DNA from: Lycorma delicatula
Lineage: Eukaryota > Arthropoda > Insecta > Hemiptera > Fulgoridae
Direction of reading: 5' to 3'
NCBI RefSeq assembly: GCF_047948215.1
Contig: NC_134463.1
Coordinates: 55,000,201 to 55,064,200, forward strand
DNA length: 64,000 bases
A model generated the notes under the pieces. The model worked only from the letters and a program-made list of their open reading frames with translations. It did no database searches and was not told the origin of the DNA. The position numbers were made by a program, and so were the translations under genes. Position 1 is the stretch's first letter. Each line of letters begins with the position of its first letter. Positions 53,303 through 64,000 of the stretch are shown here, piece by piece.

Positions 53303-55027
53303 TCCTAATAAAACATAAAATAATAGCCGCCGAATATTTCCGTACGTAAGTTTGGTTGTATAATTACGTTGCTGTCATTACTTTAACCTTGTACGATATT
53401 TCTTCATAACACCTTTAAAATTTAAAGAATCATTTTAATTTATAATGTACTATTTAGGCTAAGTAAATAATATTAGCATTATATACTATGTTCAAACAAA
53501 CATCTAATTGGTTTAACATTTTATAATACTTTAAATGCAACATGTAAATATTTTATGCAATTTATCTTTTATCTAATAGAAAATGACGTAATAAAAAGTT
53601 ATATTAAAATAATTAATAAATAACTGAATTATTGTAACTTTTCTCCGTATATTGTCATATAACGAATGAATCATACAAAAATAAGATACATGAATCATTA
53701 TATAAATCAGAAGTAACATGTTTTACATGCGTTACTGATAAACATAAAATTATTTTAAATTTTAATTTTTTTATAATTTTCTTTTAAAGATATAGATTCA
53801 GAATAAATATTAAAACCTTATCGAATTAACTTATTCAAAACCCCAGTCGGGTTGAGAGATATAGTCAAATTCACCTAATAGTCACGATCTAGCACCATGA
53901 GATTTTTTATTTCTTTGGTTCTGTTTGCCAGGTAAAAATCCAAACTTTTTACGTGGTAACTAAATCAGCAATAATAAGCGGGTCAAAATTATGGAGCAAG
54001 AGTTCGAACACCGAGGAGAACAATGATTTACAAAACTATTCCTATAGAGATAAAAAAACTTAAAAAATAACTGCAATAAGCACCGAAGATTATGTTGTAA
54101 CGTTAGTTCATTGCTTTGAAAAAATAATAATAATTTGTCTCTTTAATTATAAAATGACCTTTGTACAAATAATTTAATATATTTTTTTTAGAAATTTTAA
54201 TTATAAAATAGTAATTAATTCCTTTCATAATTATAATTTATGATGATATAATTACTTATCATTTTTTTTTTATAGTTATCCACCATAATTAAAAATATAA
54301 AATATAAATTATTCAGTAAAAGTGAAAATAAGAATTACGTTTTAAATACATCTGAGTAATGAATATTAATAAAGGTAAAGCGATAAGCATAATATTACAC
54401 CAATGAAAAATACAATAACTGTAATAAATGAAATATGTATATATGAAAAAATAACAGAACGACTTATAAAAGTAAAAGTATATTTGATAAGGTTTTAATA
54501 CTCGTAGAGAATTTATCTTTAAATAAAAACAGTTATAAAAACATTAACATTTGAAATAATTTTATATTTACGAGTAACGTATATAAAACATGTTATATTC
54601 TGATTTACAGAATGACTCATATACTTTATTCTCACACGATTCATTCATTACACGACAATATAGGTAGAAATGTTTCATTAATCCCCTTATTTGTATCATT
54701 TTTTAATAAAATGTTTTTATTGCATCATTGTCTACCACAGATAAAGATATAATTATATAAAATAGTTACATGAAGCAATTAAATGATTATAAAATTTAAA
54801 CAAATTGCAAGTTTGTTTGAATTTAGTATATAATGCTATTATTAATTACTCAGCCTAAATAGTATATTATAAATTAAAATGATCCTTTAAATTTTAAAGG
54901 TGTTATCAACATGAAAAAATATAATATAAAGGTGAAATATATATAATAACGTAATTTTACAGCCAACCTTATGTACGGAGATATATGTAACTATTATCAC
55001 ATATAATTAAGTTTTATTAGTCATACA
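53303..55027. repeat. Large foldback element, arms of about 500 bp (family J)
   Basis: 53303-53832 and 54464-55027 are diverged inverted complements over their whole length: TTTCCGTACGTAAGTTTGGT faces ACCTTATGTACGGAGATA, AACACCTTTAAAATTTAAAG faces CTTTAAATTTTAAAGGTGTT, TACTATTTAGGCTAAGTAA faces TTACTCAGCCTAAATAGTA, TAACATGTTTTACATGCGTT faces AACGTATATAAAACATGTTA, and ATTAAAACCTTATC faces GATAAGGTTTTAAT. The centre (53,833-54,463) is about 630 bp with no transposase. Mismatches and indels show age. Confidence 0.88.
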
Positions 55028-55612
55028 CATTCAATTATAATAGCATATAATATAGCTTCTATAAAATAACCTTTCAGGGTCTAACCCTTGGATTAAAAGT
55101 TATCGATAAATAAATACGAAACAAAGTAAAATTCTAGTTTAGAATTCTTAACACCATAAATCTATATTATTCTTGATCTCTTATAAAAAGTTCTTAAGTT
55201 AAAAGATCCTACCCTCATATAGTTACTATCTTAACTTTATATACGTGTTTGAAATTCTAAAAATAAAGCGCAAAATTATTAACAAATTTTATGATTTACG
55301 TTCAAAAATATTTGTTGCATTACTGTAGAAAAGTTTATTACGATTCCTTCATGTGTTTCATGATATTATTAATCAGACTAAGCAGAATGTAAATTAATTA
55401 AACATTATTACGTAACAGATAATATACAATCTTATATTACAAAGGTTAATCCCAATTTCTCAACAAAAAAAATTTCTAAAATATTGATAAAATTTTAATA
55501 TATTCACTGTTGTACAATGTTCAAAATTTTTACAAATAATTCTAGTACTTGTAAAAAAAGTTATCATAAAATTATTATTTATTAATTCTTTATAACCCTT
55601 TAAGTAAAAATA
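55028..55612. other. AT-rich DNA without recognised features
   Basis: Nothing recognised. Confidence 0.5.
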
Positions 55613-55990
55613 AATAAATAAATAAAATAGTTTCATAGCTCTAGAGCTACGCTGCTCTAGATAATAATACTTACTATAATAATCAGTTAAAAAACGGGGT
55701 ATGGGTTTTTCATTTCTCGACGATTCATGACCCAGCACCCCCAAAAAACAAAAAAAGTATGGTAATGTTCGTGTATTGGTGCGTTTGAAACTTAATATCT
55801 TTTAACTTAATAAAACTATTTTGATGTAATTTTGTACCAAGACTCATGTATATGGGTCAATAAATTGGTAAAATTTTAAGGTCAATATCTTCAAGGAGTA
55901 AGGGAATTTTTTTGGGGTTAAATTTCTCAAAATTTTGAAACATAATGAGGGCGTCAACAACTTATGTAATGAGCATACATGGGCAGAAGT
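55613..55990 (-). repeat. Interspersed repeat, family B copy 3
   Basis: TTTCATAGCTCTAGAGCTAC, AAACGGGGTATGGGTTTTTC, ATTTCTCGACGATTCATGAC and CCAGCACCCCCAAAAAAC are the reverse of 15212-15446 and 37190-37608. The left end shows the full palindrome CATAGCTCTAGAGCTACG. Confidence 0.75.
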
Positions 55991-56439
55991 AAATCCTCAT
56001 GAAACGGCGGAGGGTAATTTTCCAACACCGATTTACCGTCAATGTATGGTGCGGCTTACTTCATAATCAGCTGTTTGGATAATTTATTAAAAACAGCAAC
56101 AAAAGCAATACAGTAGCTTGCCAAGAAATGTGTTATGAATATTTTCATTTTTGAACATTATTATAAATTGTTACGTAAAATGAATTTTTGTTTAGTGTAC
56201 TCTTTCTAAATAAAATTCGAATTTTTCTAACTTTTCTTTGTTTTACTCAACTTATCTTATAACATTTTTTTTCAGAATTAAATTCTCTACAATTTTTTTT
56301 AAAATTTTTTATGTATTTATTACACATTTAACAAAATTATTCTATGTGTTTTAAACATATTTAATAAATATGTGTAATATATTGTATACATATATTGTAA
56401 TATGTAAATATTGTATGTGTTTTACACATTATTGTAGGG
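55991..56439. other. AT-rich DNA without recognised features
   Basis: Nothing recognised. Confidence 0.5.
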
Positions 56440-56721
56440 TGTTTTACACCAATTTATTGGTTTTCACCCCATATTTCTCAAAAATACTGCACATACGGTT
56501 CTGGGTCTTATCTTATTCGATTTTTTCAGGTCAAAACCATAAAAAATCACTACATCTGTCCCTTAATTTAACGTTCTAAAAATTTCAGTACGTCCTCATT
56601 TCAGTGCGAAATTTTTCATTAGCCGTAACTCGCAAACGAAGCATTTTAGGACATGTTCATAAAAATGTTTTCCACATTATTTTCACAAGTATGAAAGTTC
56701 CGGAAGAACTTTATGATGCAC

Positions 56722-56722
<1 letters not shown>
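56440..56722 (+). repeat. Interspersed repeat, family G copy 2
   Basis: ATTTCTCAAAAATACTGCAC, TTTTTCAGGTCAAAACCATA, CTGTCCCTTAATTTAACG, CTCGCAAACGAAGCATTTTA and ATTTTCACAAGTATGAAAGT match 13060-13440. Confidence 0.65.

Positions 56723-56723
<1 letters not shown>

Positions 56724-56792
<69 letters not shown>
56724..56792. repeat. (TA)n microsatellite
   Basis: About 34 TA units. It sits at the boundary between the family G repeat and the 3' end of the minus-strand LINE. The open frames here on both strands are artefacts of the repeat. Confidence 0.95.
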
Positions 56793-56795
<3 letters not shown>

Positions 56796-57420
56796 ACCAC
56801 TCGCGATGAATGAGACCACATACGTACAAGAGTTCACAAAGGTCTAATGAAAAACAAACAAACAAAATGTGTATATCACTAAACAATAGACAAACGAATT
56901 ACAATATAACAAGCTCATGGAAAGAGGCTAGGCACTTCATCAAGGCATAGAATGATGCTTATCATATATCTGATATTGAACCAGTTTAAGAGTCACAGAT
57001 TCCCCCAAGTCCAGTACATGTAGGCACTAAGTCGCCGGAAATCTTCCGCTGTCGTCTAGGTAAAGTTTACCTAGAAAGTTCACATGATTGTCTAACCGCT
57101 GTCTGTATTTTGAACCAAACCGTTTGACCTCTTTGCAAAAACAGGCAATTCACGACTATGCACTGCTGGTGTACTCAGCAATGGATCTCGCCAACTTATT
57201 CTGGAAACATTGTATAATCTCAACGATAATCTTGCTCGTCATACCCCATAGTGCTATGTCATACGTCCAAATCAGTTTTGATATCACCTTGTGTATTAAA
57301 GGTTTGTTGGACAGTAACAAGTGTGAATTTCTGCGTCAACCAATAAAGCTAAAGAATAGATGTCCGATAGGTATTTTTATTCAGTTACCGTGGATCCCAC
57401 GTTTCACTATGTAGTTTATC
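56793..57420 (-). pseudogene. Jockey-like LINE C-terminal fragment and 3' UTR
   Basis: The minus strand, with small frame breaks, reads SKLIWTYDIALWGMTSKIIV, EIIQCFQNKLARSIAEY and EVKRFGSKYRQRLDNHVNFL. The order (P-I-W-T-Y-G-I-x-L-W-G, then F-Q-N-K-x-L-R-x-I, then Y-x-x-R-L-x-x-H-x-N) is the classic end of Jockey-clade reverse transcriptases. The last 250 bp have no coding signature and run into the (TA)n. The 108-codon plus frame at 57088 is a shadow. Catalytic motifs are missing. Confidence 0.8.
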
Positions 57421-59064
57421 ACTTTATTTCCATAAATCGATGATAAGATCACGCCTTTGTTATCCTAGATTTTGCCACCTTAAAATTATTTCTTGAAAAA
57501 TATGGAACTAAATTTCCTGGATTATAATTTTCAGAATCGATCTAGTATTATGTTGATATGATTTAATTTTAATAATTATATATATTTAATTGTTCAGGGA
57601 CTACTCACGTTTTAAGCTAGATATTAATTAAATATAATATTTTAAGACTACATATATTTCATCAATATGAATGAAAATCCAGTATAAGCCCATTGGGATT
57701 TATCATGAGTTATGAAAATTATTATTACTGCAGATATAAACGGAGGGCCGTGGTGGGGAAACAAGATTGGAGAGAGTTCTCCGCATAGAACGATGATGCA
57801 GAACTAGACACTAAGTTCACGTATTATATTATCATTTACATCTTACCATGAATTCCCTTACACTCTCCTATATGAATGAAGTACATATATGTATGTCATT
57901 CAAATATCTACCGCTGTAGAAACACGTAATAATATATATAGGTGAAGATCTAAATAAAAATTATTTTAATTAATTATTAACTGAATATATTTAGTGATAA
58001 TTTGAATTTGGTACTCTTTCGGAATTTCCCTCCCCCCAATTTTTTTTTTTTAAGGATATATGATGAATCGTACATATATCAACATAACCTAAGCTTGCTA
58101 ACCTCGTCTAATTAAGTTAAATAATAAATAACAAAATATATACAACAATGAATCACGCTACAATAGAGTTTGTTGGATTCTTATTTATGTGAATTTTTAT
58201 GGTGTCACCGATATAAGGATTAAGAAAATTTGTTCAATTTGATTTTTATCATATTAGTGAGTTTCATTCAGTAGTATAATTATTGTTTAGTTAAAATAAG
58301 TATTATATTGTGTTAATAAAAGTAATTGTAATTACGATTTACATAAATGTTATATTTAAGAATATATTACATGAATTTTTAATTATATTTTCGTTTCTTC
58401 AAAATAATTTTATTTAATCATTAAAATAAAAGCATTTTTAATGAATTATGATATTGCACACAATATTACAAGTATATATCGTTTAAAAAAAAAATTAAAA
58501 AAATTTTAAGGGTAAATTCCGAAAATGTACAGTGAATCTTGCTACAGAAATAAATCTTAAATATTTGGAAAAGTAACGGTAACTAATACCTGATTAAATA
58601 TTTGATTAACTATCTGGATTAAAACAATAATTTAAACAAACTAATCGTATAGGAGAGAAATTATTATTTCCAATTTCCAATAAACATTTCGTTAAAATAA
58701 TATTTGGAATATTAAACTATTCTAAGGAAATAATATTATATTTAATTGTTATGTACAGTATAAATCTGAAAATTTAACTATTTTTGTATTGGATATAATT
58801 TAAATTTAAGTTTCGATGGAAATAAATTTACATATATTATTTTGTCATAAATAAAACATATTTTCCCTACTGAAAAAAAGTTTATATTTTTATAACGTAA
58901 AACTAAAATTGATAGGTGAAATAATATAAATTGATATTGATAAATAATATAGGCCAGGGAATTGTACAGCTCTTAGGAATCAACCTACTATTTAGGAATC
59001 TACCTACCAAGAATCTTGACATAGAGCATTTAGCGTACCCACAAATTGAACAGAGGCATCCTAA
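57421..59064. other. AT-rich DNA without recognised features
   Basis: CATAACCTAAGCTTGCTAAC at 58,083 faintly resembles the TIR at 11,600. Otherwise nothing recognised. Confidence 0.45.
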
Positions 59065-59751
59065 CAGTGGCAGCTCGTAGCTAAAATTAATGAGGGTACT
59101 GCTCCAGAAAATTTTTAGCCTTTGTTTTAAAATTACATAAAAGAAAAGAAAGATTTATAAGAAGAAAATTTATTCAGAAACTTAATAAAATCCTAAAAGA
59201 ACAAAATCAAACATTTTTTACTTACTTTAATCTAAAATATTACAGTTCAAGCTTGATCTATTCGTTTAAAAATGAAATTCATTTCCTTGTTTTGAAAAAA
59301 TGAATCAAATAGAATAGTTGGAAGCAGGATAATAATAATCATGTAATTCTACATTTTCTCACATTCAAGAATATGGTACAAGGATTTTAAGCACAACACA
59401 CGCAGAGTAAAAAAAATTTACTTCCACCAGCACGCCAGGGTCGACACTGCGGGAGCGACAGTGTTCTCTATCTCGCAGCTTTGCGTACAGCTTCCTATGT
59501 ACGCATGCGCACAACAGCCAAACACCACGCCGCTGGAACTGTATGCGCTTCACAGTTCCAAATGAAGATTTTTGTTTCTTTTTCGTAAACTGGGTGATGG
59601 TTATTGACATTAAGCTTAAGGATTAAATATTGTACAAATATAAAGAAAGAATTAAGGAGAAAAGAACACATTGTATTAAATGTTATCGATAATAGCAAGT
59701 GGAAATAGGGGGTGCTGCAGTTCCACAGTGCCTAAACGCGAGCAGCCACTG
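59065..59751 (-). mobile_element. Non-autonomous hAT element with both ends (687 bp)
   Basis: The left end CAGTGGCAGCTCGTAGC and right end (reverse) CAGTGGCTGCTCGCG share the 13-base tip CAGTGGC-x-GCTCG. Inside, 59,270-59,470 is the reverse of parts of 37,609-38,110 (for example AATAGTTGGAAGCAGGATAA, ATTCAAGAATATGGTAC, CTTCCACCAGCACGCC). The exon-bearing 330 bp of that copy is missing. A GC-richer promoter-like stretch lies at 59,430-59,570. Exact 8-bp target duplications are not visible. Confidence 0.8.
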
Positions 59752-59779
59752 GATGATCCTCTAATATCCTCTTCTAACA

Positions 59780-60215
59780 CGTCAGGTCTACCTCACACTG
59801 GGTCCTTGAGGTAAGGGAAAGACTGGGTGACATGTTTCCTGGTAGATAGATTTGAAGAGATGGTTTAATAAAGATGGCTACCCAGATCGCCAGACATAAT
59901 CCTTCTGGACTTCTTCTTCTGGGGTTACGTCAATAACAGACAACTCTTTTTTCGTATAGAAAAGAGGTATACATCCAAGAGCTGCGTGAGAGCGTTCGGA
60001 ATGCCATTTCAACCATCACACAGAAATACCTCAATGAACATGATAAGAAGTCGGCTATCGGATGGGTATTCTTCGTTTGACTGGTGAGGCACATGTGGAA
60101 GTGATGTGATTTTTCGTTGTAACTTGAAAAGGCAAGCTTTAATGTAATTTTTGTTTCGTGTCAATATGTGTAATATTTTGGGAGATGAAGTTTAATAAAA
60201 ATAGCACATTTCAAA
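59780..60215 (+). pseudogene. Mariner-like transposase C-terminal remnant
   Basis: Shifting plus frames give VRERLGDMFPGR, LDFFFWGYV and YRKEVYIQELRERVRNAIST. Compare the usual N-x-x-F-P-x-R-W-I-G-R-x-G-P, then W-P-x-R-S-P-D-L-x-x-L-D-F-F-L-W-G-x-V, then I-x-x-L-R-x-R-I. The S-P-D part reads RSPDIILLDFFFWGY in one frame. Many breaks. It starts just after the hAT end. Confidence 0.65.
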
Positions 60216-60639
60216 TGGAACATTTGTACAAAAATATCTGTTGCATTATTAACAATACAATTTTATATTGCTTGATTTGAAGTACAGGTATTATGGGTTC
60301 GCGCGCGAGTTCCTAAGCCGCTCGAATACATATGGTCATAAAAAAAAAGTAAAGCTATGTGTTTTTTTAGAAGAAATTCAAATTTAAAATCTTTAAATTT
60401 GAATTTCACGTAACGTATAGATACGTGATTAAGTGATTGGTTGAGCCCCTTCATAAATGTAACAATCCCTTATTGTTTATTAACTTAGTTGCAGAAGAAA
60501 AATTAAGAAACTGAAGGAAAATGATTAAAGAAATTATTTAAGAAGAAGAGTTAAAGATATTCCCTAATAATAATAATTTTCTTTTAAAGGAAACCAAAAA
60601 TAAGTTTGAAGAAATGCTAAGTAGTATGGAATTATTGCC
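60216..60639. other. Unassigned sequence
   Basis: 60,377-60,413 has AATTCAAATTTAAAATCTTT facing TTTAAATTTGAATTT, a small hairpin. Nothing else recognised. Confidence 0.45.
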
Positions 60640-61275
60640 AAAAGAGATATTTAGTCTGAAAGTAAGATCAAAACAAAAGTAATTAAATACTAAAACAAGG
60701 TGACCCAATATATCAGAAATTGGGAATACTATTTACATTGGTAATCGGTATAAAACAGGATGAACCAAGTAAGGTAAAAGTCAAAATTGATAGATACAAG
60801 CAAGAAGAGCTTTCACCGACCCAGAACAAAAGTCTACATGTACCAAATATAAATCAAAGAATTAGAAAGATATTCTTTAAATTATTTGAAAAGTAGAATG
60901 TAATGTTTTATAGTAGTAAATCATGAACAAAGAAGAGGGGAAACTAATATAGTTTTTTGAAATGAAGTAAAAAGAGAGGATGTTGAAAATTAGGTGGGTA
61001 AATAAAGTAAGAAATGAAGAGAAATTAAGATGTTGAAGATCTTGTAAAAGAAGGGGCTACGTTTGTGGACTATGTATTAATGTATTAAGATATCCAGCTT
61101 TAATTAATCTGGTTACAGAAGGACGTATAAGTCAAACCTTATACAGGAAGACAAGGATTATAATATATAGAACAGATAATTACGGACGCAGAACGACGTA
61201 AATCTGTTAAAATTAAACGATAAGAAAAGCAGAAAATAAAATGGAAAATAGCATCAAACCGCAACTAGCTGATGA
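60640..61275 (+). pseudogene. Degenerate RTE-like LINE, C-terminal part
   Basis: Plus-strand pieces: ARRAFTDPEQKS, KRMLKIRWVNKVRNEEKL, YPALINLVTEGRIS and KIKWKIASNRN. KRMLKIRWVNKVRNEE matches RRMLKIRWVDKVTNEE of the intact 43.9-kb LINE almost word for word, and the end matches WRAASNQSN. Frameshifts and stops throughout. Catalytic region not seen. Confidence 0.75.
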
Positions 61276-61559
61276 ATAAAATAAAACAAATACAAATCAA
61301 TTAGATTAAATAAAAATCTAATTAACAATAACAATTTGAATTGTTAATACAATTTATACTGTTATTGCTTTTATGTTTGGTTTAAATTTACCGTTTGATG
61401 CAATTCTTGCTATATAAAAGAATGAGATTATTAATCCTCAACTGCTGTTAAAAATATGAAATTAATTAAGACAATTTTCTACATTTTCCAAACAGAGTTA
61501 AATGGTAGAGCCACCATCTTTTTTTTAAACAAAATGGAATGTCTCCAATGGAAAATTTT
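61276..61559. other. AT-rich DNA without recognised features
   Basis: Nothing recognised. Confidence 0.5.
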
Positions 61560-62460
61560 ATTCCCTTCATTTGAACAATTCTACAGATAAACTGGTCGGT
61601 CTGTATGTCAGCGAGTCACTTCTAGTTTACAGGAGTGAAATAAAAAAGAGACACTGACTGCGTAGTAAATTTAATTTTAACATAAAACAGACAATAAAAT
61701 GGTACATGATATTTATTTCTGCTAATATTCGACGACAATTTTGTTCAACGGTCTGTGTTATAAGAAGTAAGAGACATAAAGCATAATAAGCAGTGGTGTA
61801 GAGGTGTTGGCGCCTTCTGCTTCGTTCACCGAGAGCTCCGAGCCAGCTTTGCGACGCTCCTGAAACAATCTCGCTCGCTAGGCTCCGGAAATTGGGTCGA
61901 CCGGCACCGTGACCCATTACCTCCCTATTCCAAAGATATGCGTAATTTATACTTCCGGCTGGCTTTTTCGCGGGTTGAGGCTGACATACTAAATTTTTAT
62001 ACTTTCTTACATGTTTACTTTCATTTTTTACACATAAATATTGTCCAAAATACACTTATTCTTACTTAAATCCATCTATTTCAACAAACTCTAAACACAA
62101 ACACAGGAATCATCGCGCTATCACGTCTAAGTCGTGAGCTACACTGAATGGAAATGAGCGAAAGCGCCAGTTTTGGCCGATCTGCGCTGTGCCCCCTCTC
62201 CGCCAATCCGCTCCCCAGTGACGCAAACTCTAAGTCGTATCGGCGAGCTGACCATGTAAGTCATAAAACGACATCGCATTTACATCTCTGAGACTAATAG
62301 TTAGGGAGTTATTAATGAAGGACGATATTAGACCTGTTCTTTACGCTATAAATTTATGTTCTGGTACCCGTATGTTTAGGTGTGATTTTAGACGTTTCAG
62401 GTCAAAATTAATGTCTGGCGCGGACTGCTTCACGATAGTGAAATCGGACCTTTTTTAGTA
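61560..62460. repeat. GC-richer unclassified block with a 142-codon frame
   Basis: 61,795-61,980 and 62,100-62,260 are clearly richer in G and C (GCGACGCTCCTGAAACAATC, TCTGCGCTGTGCCCCCTCTC). The minus frame 62055-61627 reads GAGRPNFRSLASEIVSGASQ, then hydrophobic text (YYALCLLLLITQ). I recognise no domain. It may be the 5' region of a DNA transposon or an LTR. No second copy in the window. Confidence 0.35.
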
Positions 62461-64000
62461 CAATTAAAAAAAATATATATATATTAACCCTTTTTTTATT
62501 TTGAATAAAAAAAGAAATACCTACAAGGATTCAAATTTGAACATTTACTACATTAAATAATCAATTTTTCTTTTAATAATGCTGTTACAGTAGAAAATTT
62601 AATGAACAAATAAAATTTCTTTGAATTAAAAATATAAACCACTTTTAAGCTTTTAGTAAGTACCATACAATAATTTTACTAAAACGCTAATAAGCAATAA
62701 TTACACGAAACAATTTTACTGAGAAACTACTTTATTTTATAAAAATAAAGATTTTTATACTTCATACTAAAACTTGTAATCAAAAGAATTTTGATTACAA
62801 GTTTTCGTTTTCTTATTGTAAATATAGAAACGAAAAAGTTTTTGTTGATACAAGACGAAACTAAAATTTTATCTAGTATAAAACTCCAAATAAGCGTCTT
62901 TACGAAAAGATTTTCATGATGGAATCATAAGCGGCCAAAATCATAACTTCTTTCCTTCTATTGCAAATTATACTAATGCGTTGTCAGTGATTCGTCTTTT
63001 CATAATACAGTAAGAAAAAAGATTAAAAATAAAAAATAAAACGAATAATAGAGAAAAGAAATAAAAAAAGAGTTGAAGAGAAAAACGGAAAGAAAAAACG
63101 AAAAGGATTGATGGAGAAGGAGGGTAAAGGAAAACAAGTGAATAAAGAGGAAAATAGGACAACGTCCTTTAATGAAGAAGATATCGCACTTATGAAAGAA
63201 AATATTCAGCAAGGAAAATGAGGAAGAATAACACGAAAAGAAGATAAATTTTATGTGATAACTTTTTATATACAAACACTGGAACCGTTCTATTGTAAAA
63301 TATACACTAATAACTACATATCAAGATATAACATTATTTATTATTAACCTACCATTATGGAAATTAATTGTTATAATTCAGTAATAAGATTGGGGTAATT
63401 ATTACTTGACAAAATGAACTGTTTAACTAACAAGGGACCAGTACTATTTTGTTTATCTTTCACTAGAATGTGATCTTATATGAAGCGGTACAGTCCGGTT
63501 TTAGTTCATGTATGCAACTAGATCGTTATTACGTACAATCGAAACTAACAAAATATTTATCATAAAACCAGCAAAAGGGAGAGTATACAGAAACAAATGT
63601 AAAGACAAGAACAAAGTTTGTGCTTTTTAAACTTATTTGAAGCAACTTTTTTGCATCCTAAAAATATAGTTCAATTATGAAATTATATAAATCTTAATAA
63701 TGTAATTAAAATGCATAATTCAGTAAACAAAGAACCCTCCTTTTTTACTAAAAAAAAGCTAAAATAAACTAAAAGCAGAAATAGAAATATTTTAACAAAT
63801 GGTTGGTTGCCGTATTAAAACCAATTAGCAGACAAATTTTTCTTAAAAATAATTTAAAAATTTGGTAAAAATTCAGTTCATAGATATAATTAAGAACTAT
63901 TTTTTAATCCAGTCTTCTAACTTAGAAAAATTTAGGGATCAAGTGATAAATTAAAACGTAATCGCAAATCAACTATTTACAAAGTTAAGAATTCCAAAGT
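62461..64000. other. AT-rich DNA; purine-rich stretch at 63.0-63.25 kb
   Basis: No genes recognised. 63,000-63,245 is A/G-rich on the plus strand, which makes T/C-rich, F/S/L-rich open frames on the minus strand. Confidence 0.5.
62769..62805. repeat. Perfect 17-bp hairpin
   Basis: AAAACTTGTAATCAAAA, loop GAA, TTTTGATTACAAGTTTT. No mismatch. It is not followed by a recognisable gene. Confidence 0.9.

Noticed and set aside
56604..56886. Three overlapping open frames with long YIYIYI runs
   Set aside because: They are translations of the (TA)n microsatellite and have no coding meaning.
57088..57414. 108-codon plus frame, membrane-protein-like
   Set aside because: Antisense shadow of the Jockey-like LINE on the minus strand.
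62968..63275. Two overlapping minus frames rich in F, S and L
   Set aside because: They come from a purine-rich tract on the plus strand, with no start context, domain or conservation sign.
1..64000. Bacterial endosymbiont or organelle insertion, operons, CRISPR array
   Set aside because: No bacterial-type gene clusters, no ribosome-binding-site-spaced ORFs, no mitochondrial gene order, no regularly spaced identical repeats with unique spacers.

Overview
This 64-kb window is AT-rich animal nuclear DNA and reads as a repeat-dense gene desert from an arthropod, most likely a large-genome insect. The repeat mix (tRNA-headed SINEs, RTE-like, Jockey-like and R1-like LINEs, Tc1/mariner-like elements with an insect-type N-terminal domain, hAT with a BED finger, pogo/Tigger, foldback elements) fits Hemiptera such as planthoppers, spittlebugs or cicadas. 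That host guess is inference, not shown directly. I recognise no complete host protein gene, no functional tRNA or rRNA, no operon and no CRISPR array. Apart from one recent LINE insertion, the longer open frames are transposon remnants, simple-repeat translations, or antisense shadows.

Layout: 0-9 kb holds SINEs (one with a perfect 14-bp target duplication at 4.9-5.1 kb), LINE 3' remnants (1.3, 3.7 and 5.9 kb) and AT-rich filler. A foldback element with hammerhead-like motifs lies at 8.9-9.3 kb, a Helitron-like repeat at 10.8-11.6 kb, and a TIR element containing a GC-rich LINE 3' end at 11.6-12.1 kb. 12.5-19 kb has a mariner-like N-terminal remnant, an R1-type LINE tail, a hAT element carrying BED-finger transposase debris (15.4-16.7 kb) and a near-complete but broken Tc1/mariner-like element with matching TIRs (17.7-18.9 kb). 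24-25.5 kb holds a second mariner-like remnant and another GC-rich LINE tail. 30.6-31.3 kb is a perfect-looking foldback. 34-35.2 kb has two consecutive LINE tails.

37-45 kb is the richest part: a hAT copy with an ATG exon and splice donor, a Helitron-like element with a 260-bp purine-rich tract, a second hammerhead-bearing foldback (41.7-42.2 kb), and a young 5'-truncated RTE-like LINE with an intact 348-codon frame, poly(A) tail and 7-bp target duplications (43.9-45.0 kb). 49.7-52.7 kb contains pogo/Tigger debris and two related LINE C-termini either side of a third Helitron-like copy. 53.3-55.0 kb is a 1.7-kb foldback with arms of about 500 bp. 56.7-61.3 kb holds a Jockey-like LINE tail ending in (TA)n, a non-autonomous hAT with both ends, mariner-like debris and an old RTE-like tail. 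61.6-62.5 kb is a GC-richer unclassified repeat.

The strongest leads are two: foldback elements whose arms each carry an outward-facing hammerhead-like core, and a short palindromic cassette (GATGTGG-ACA-CCACATGA) found at six places next to otherwise different sequence. All family calls are from reading motifs by eye; no database search was run.
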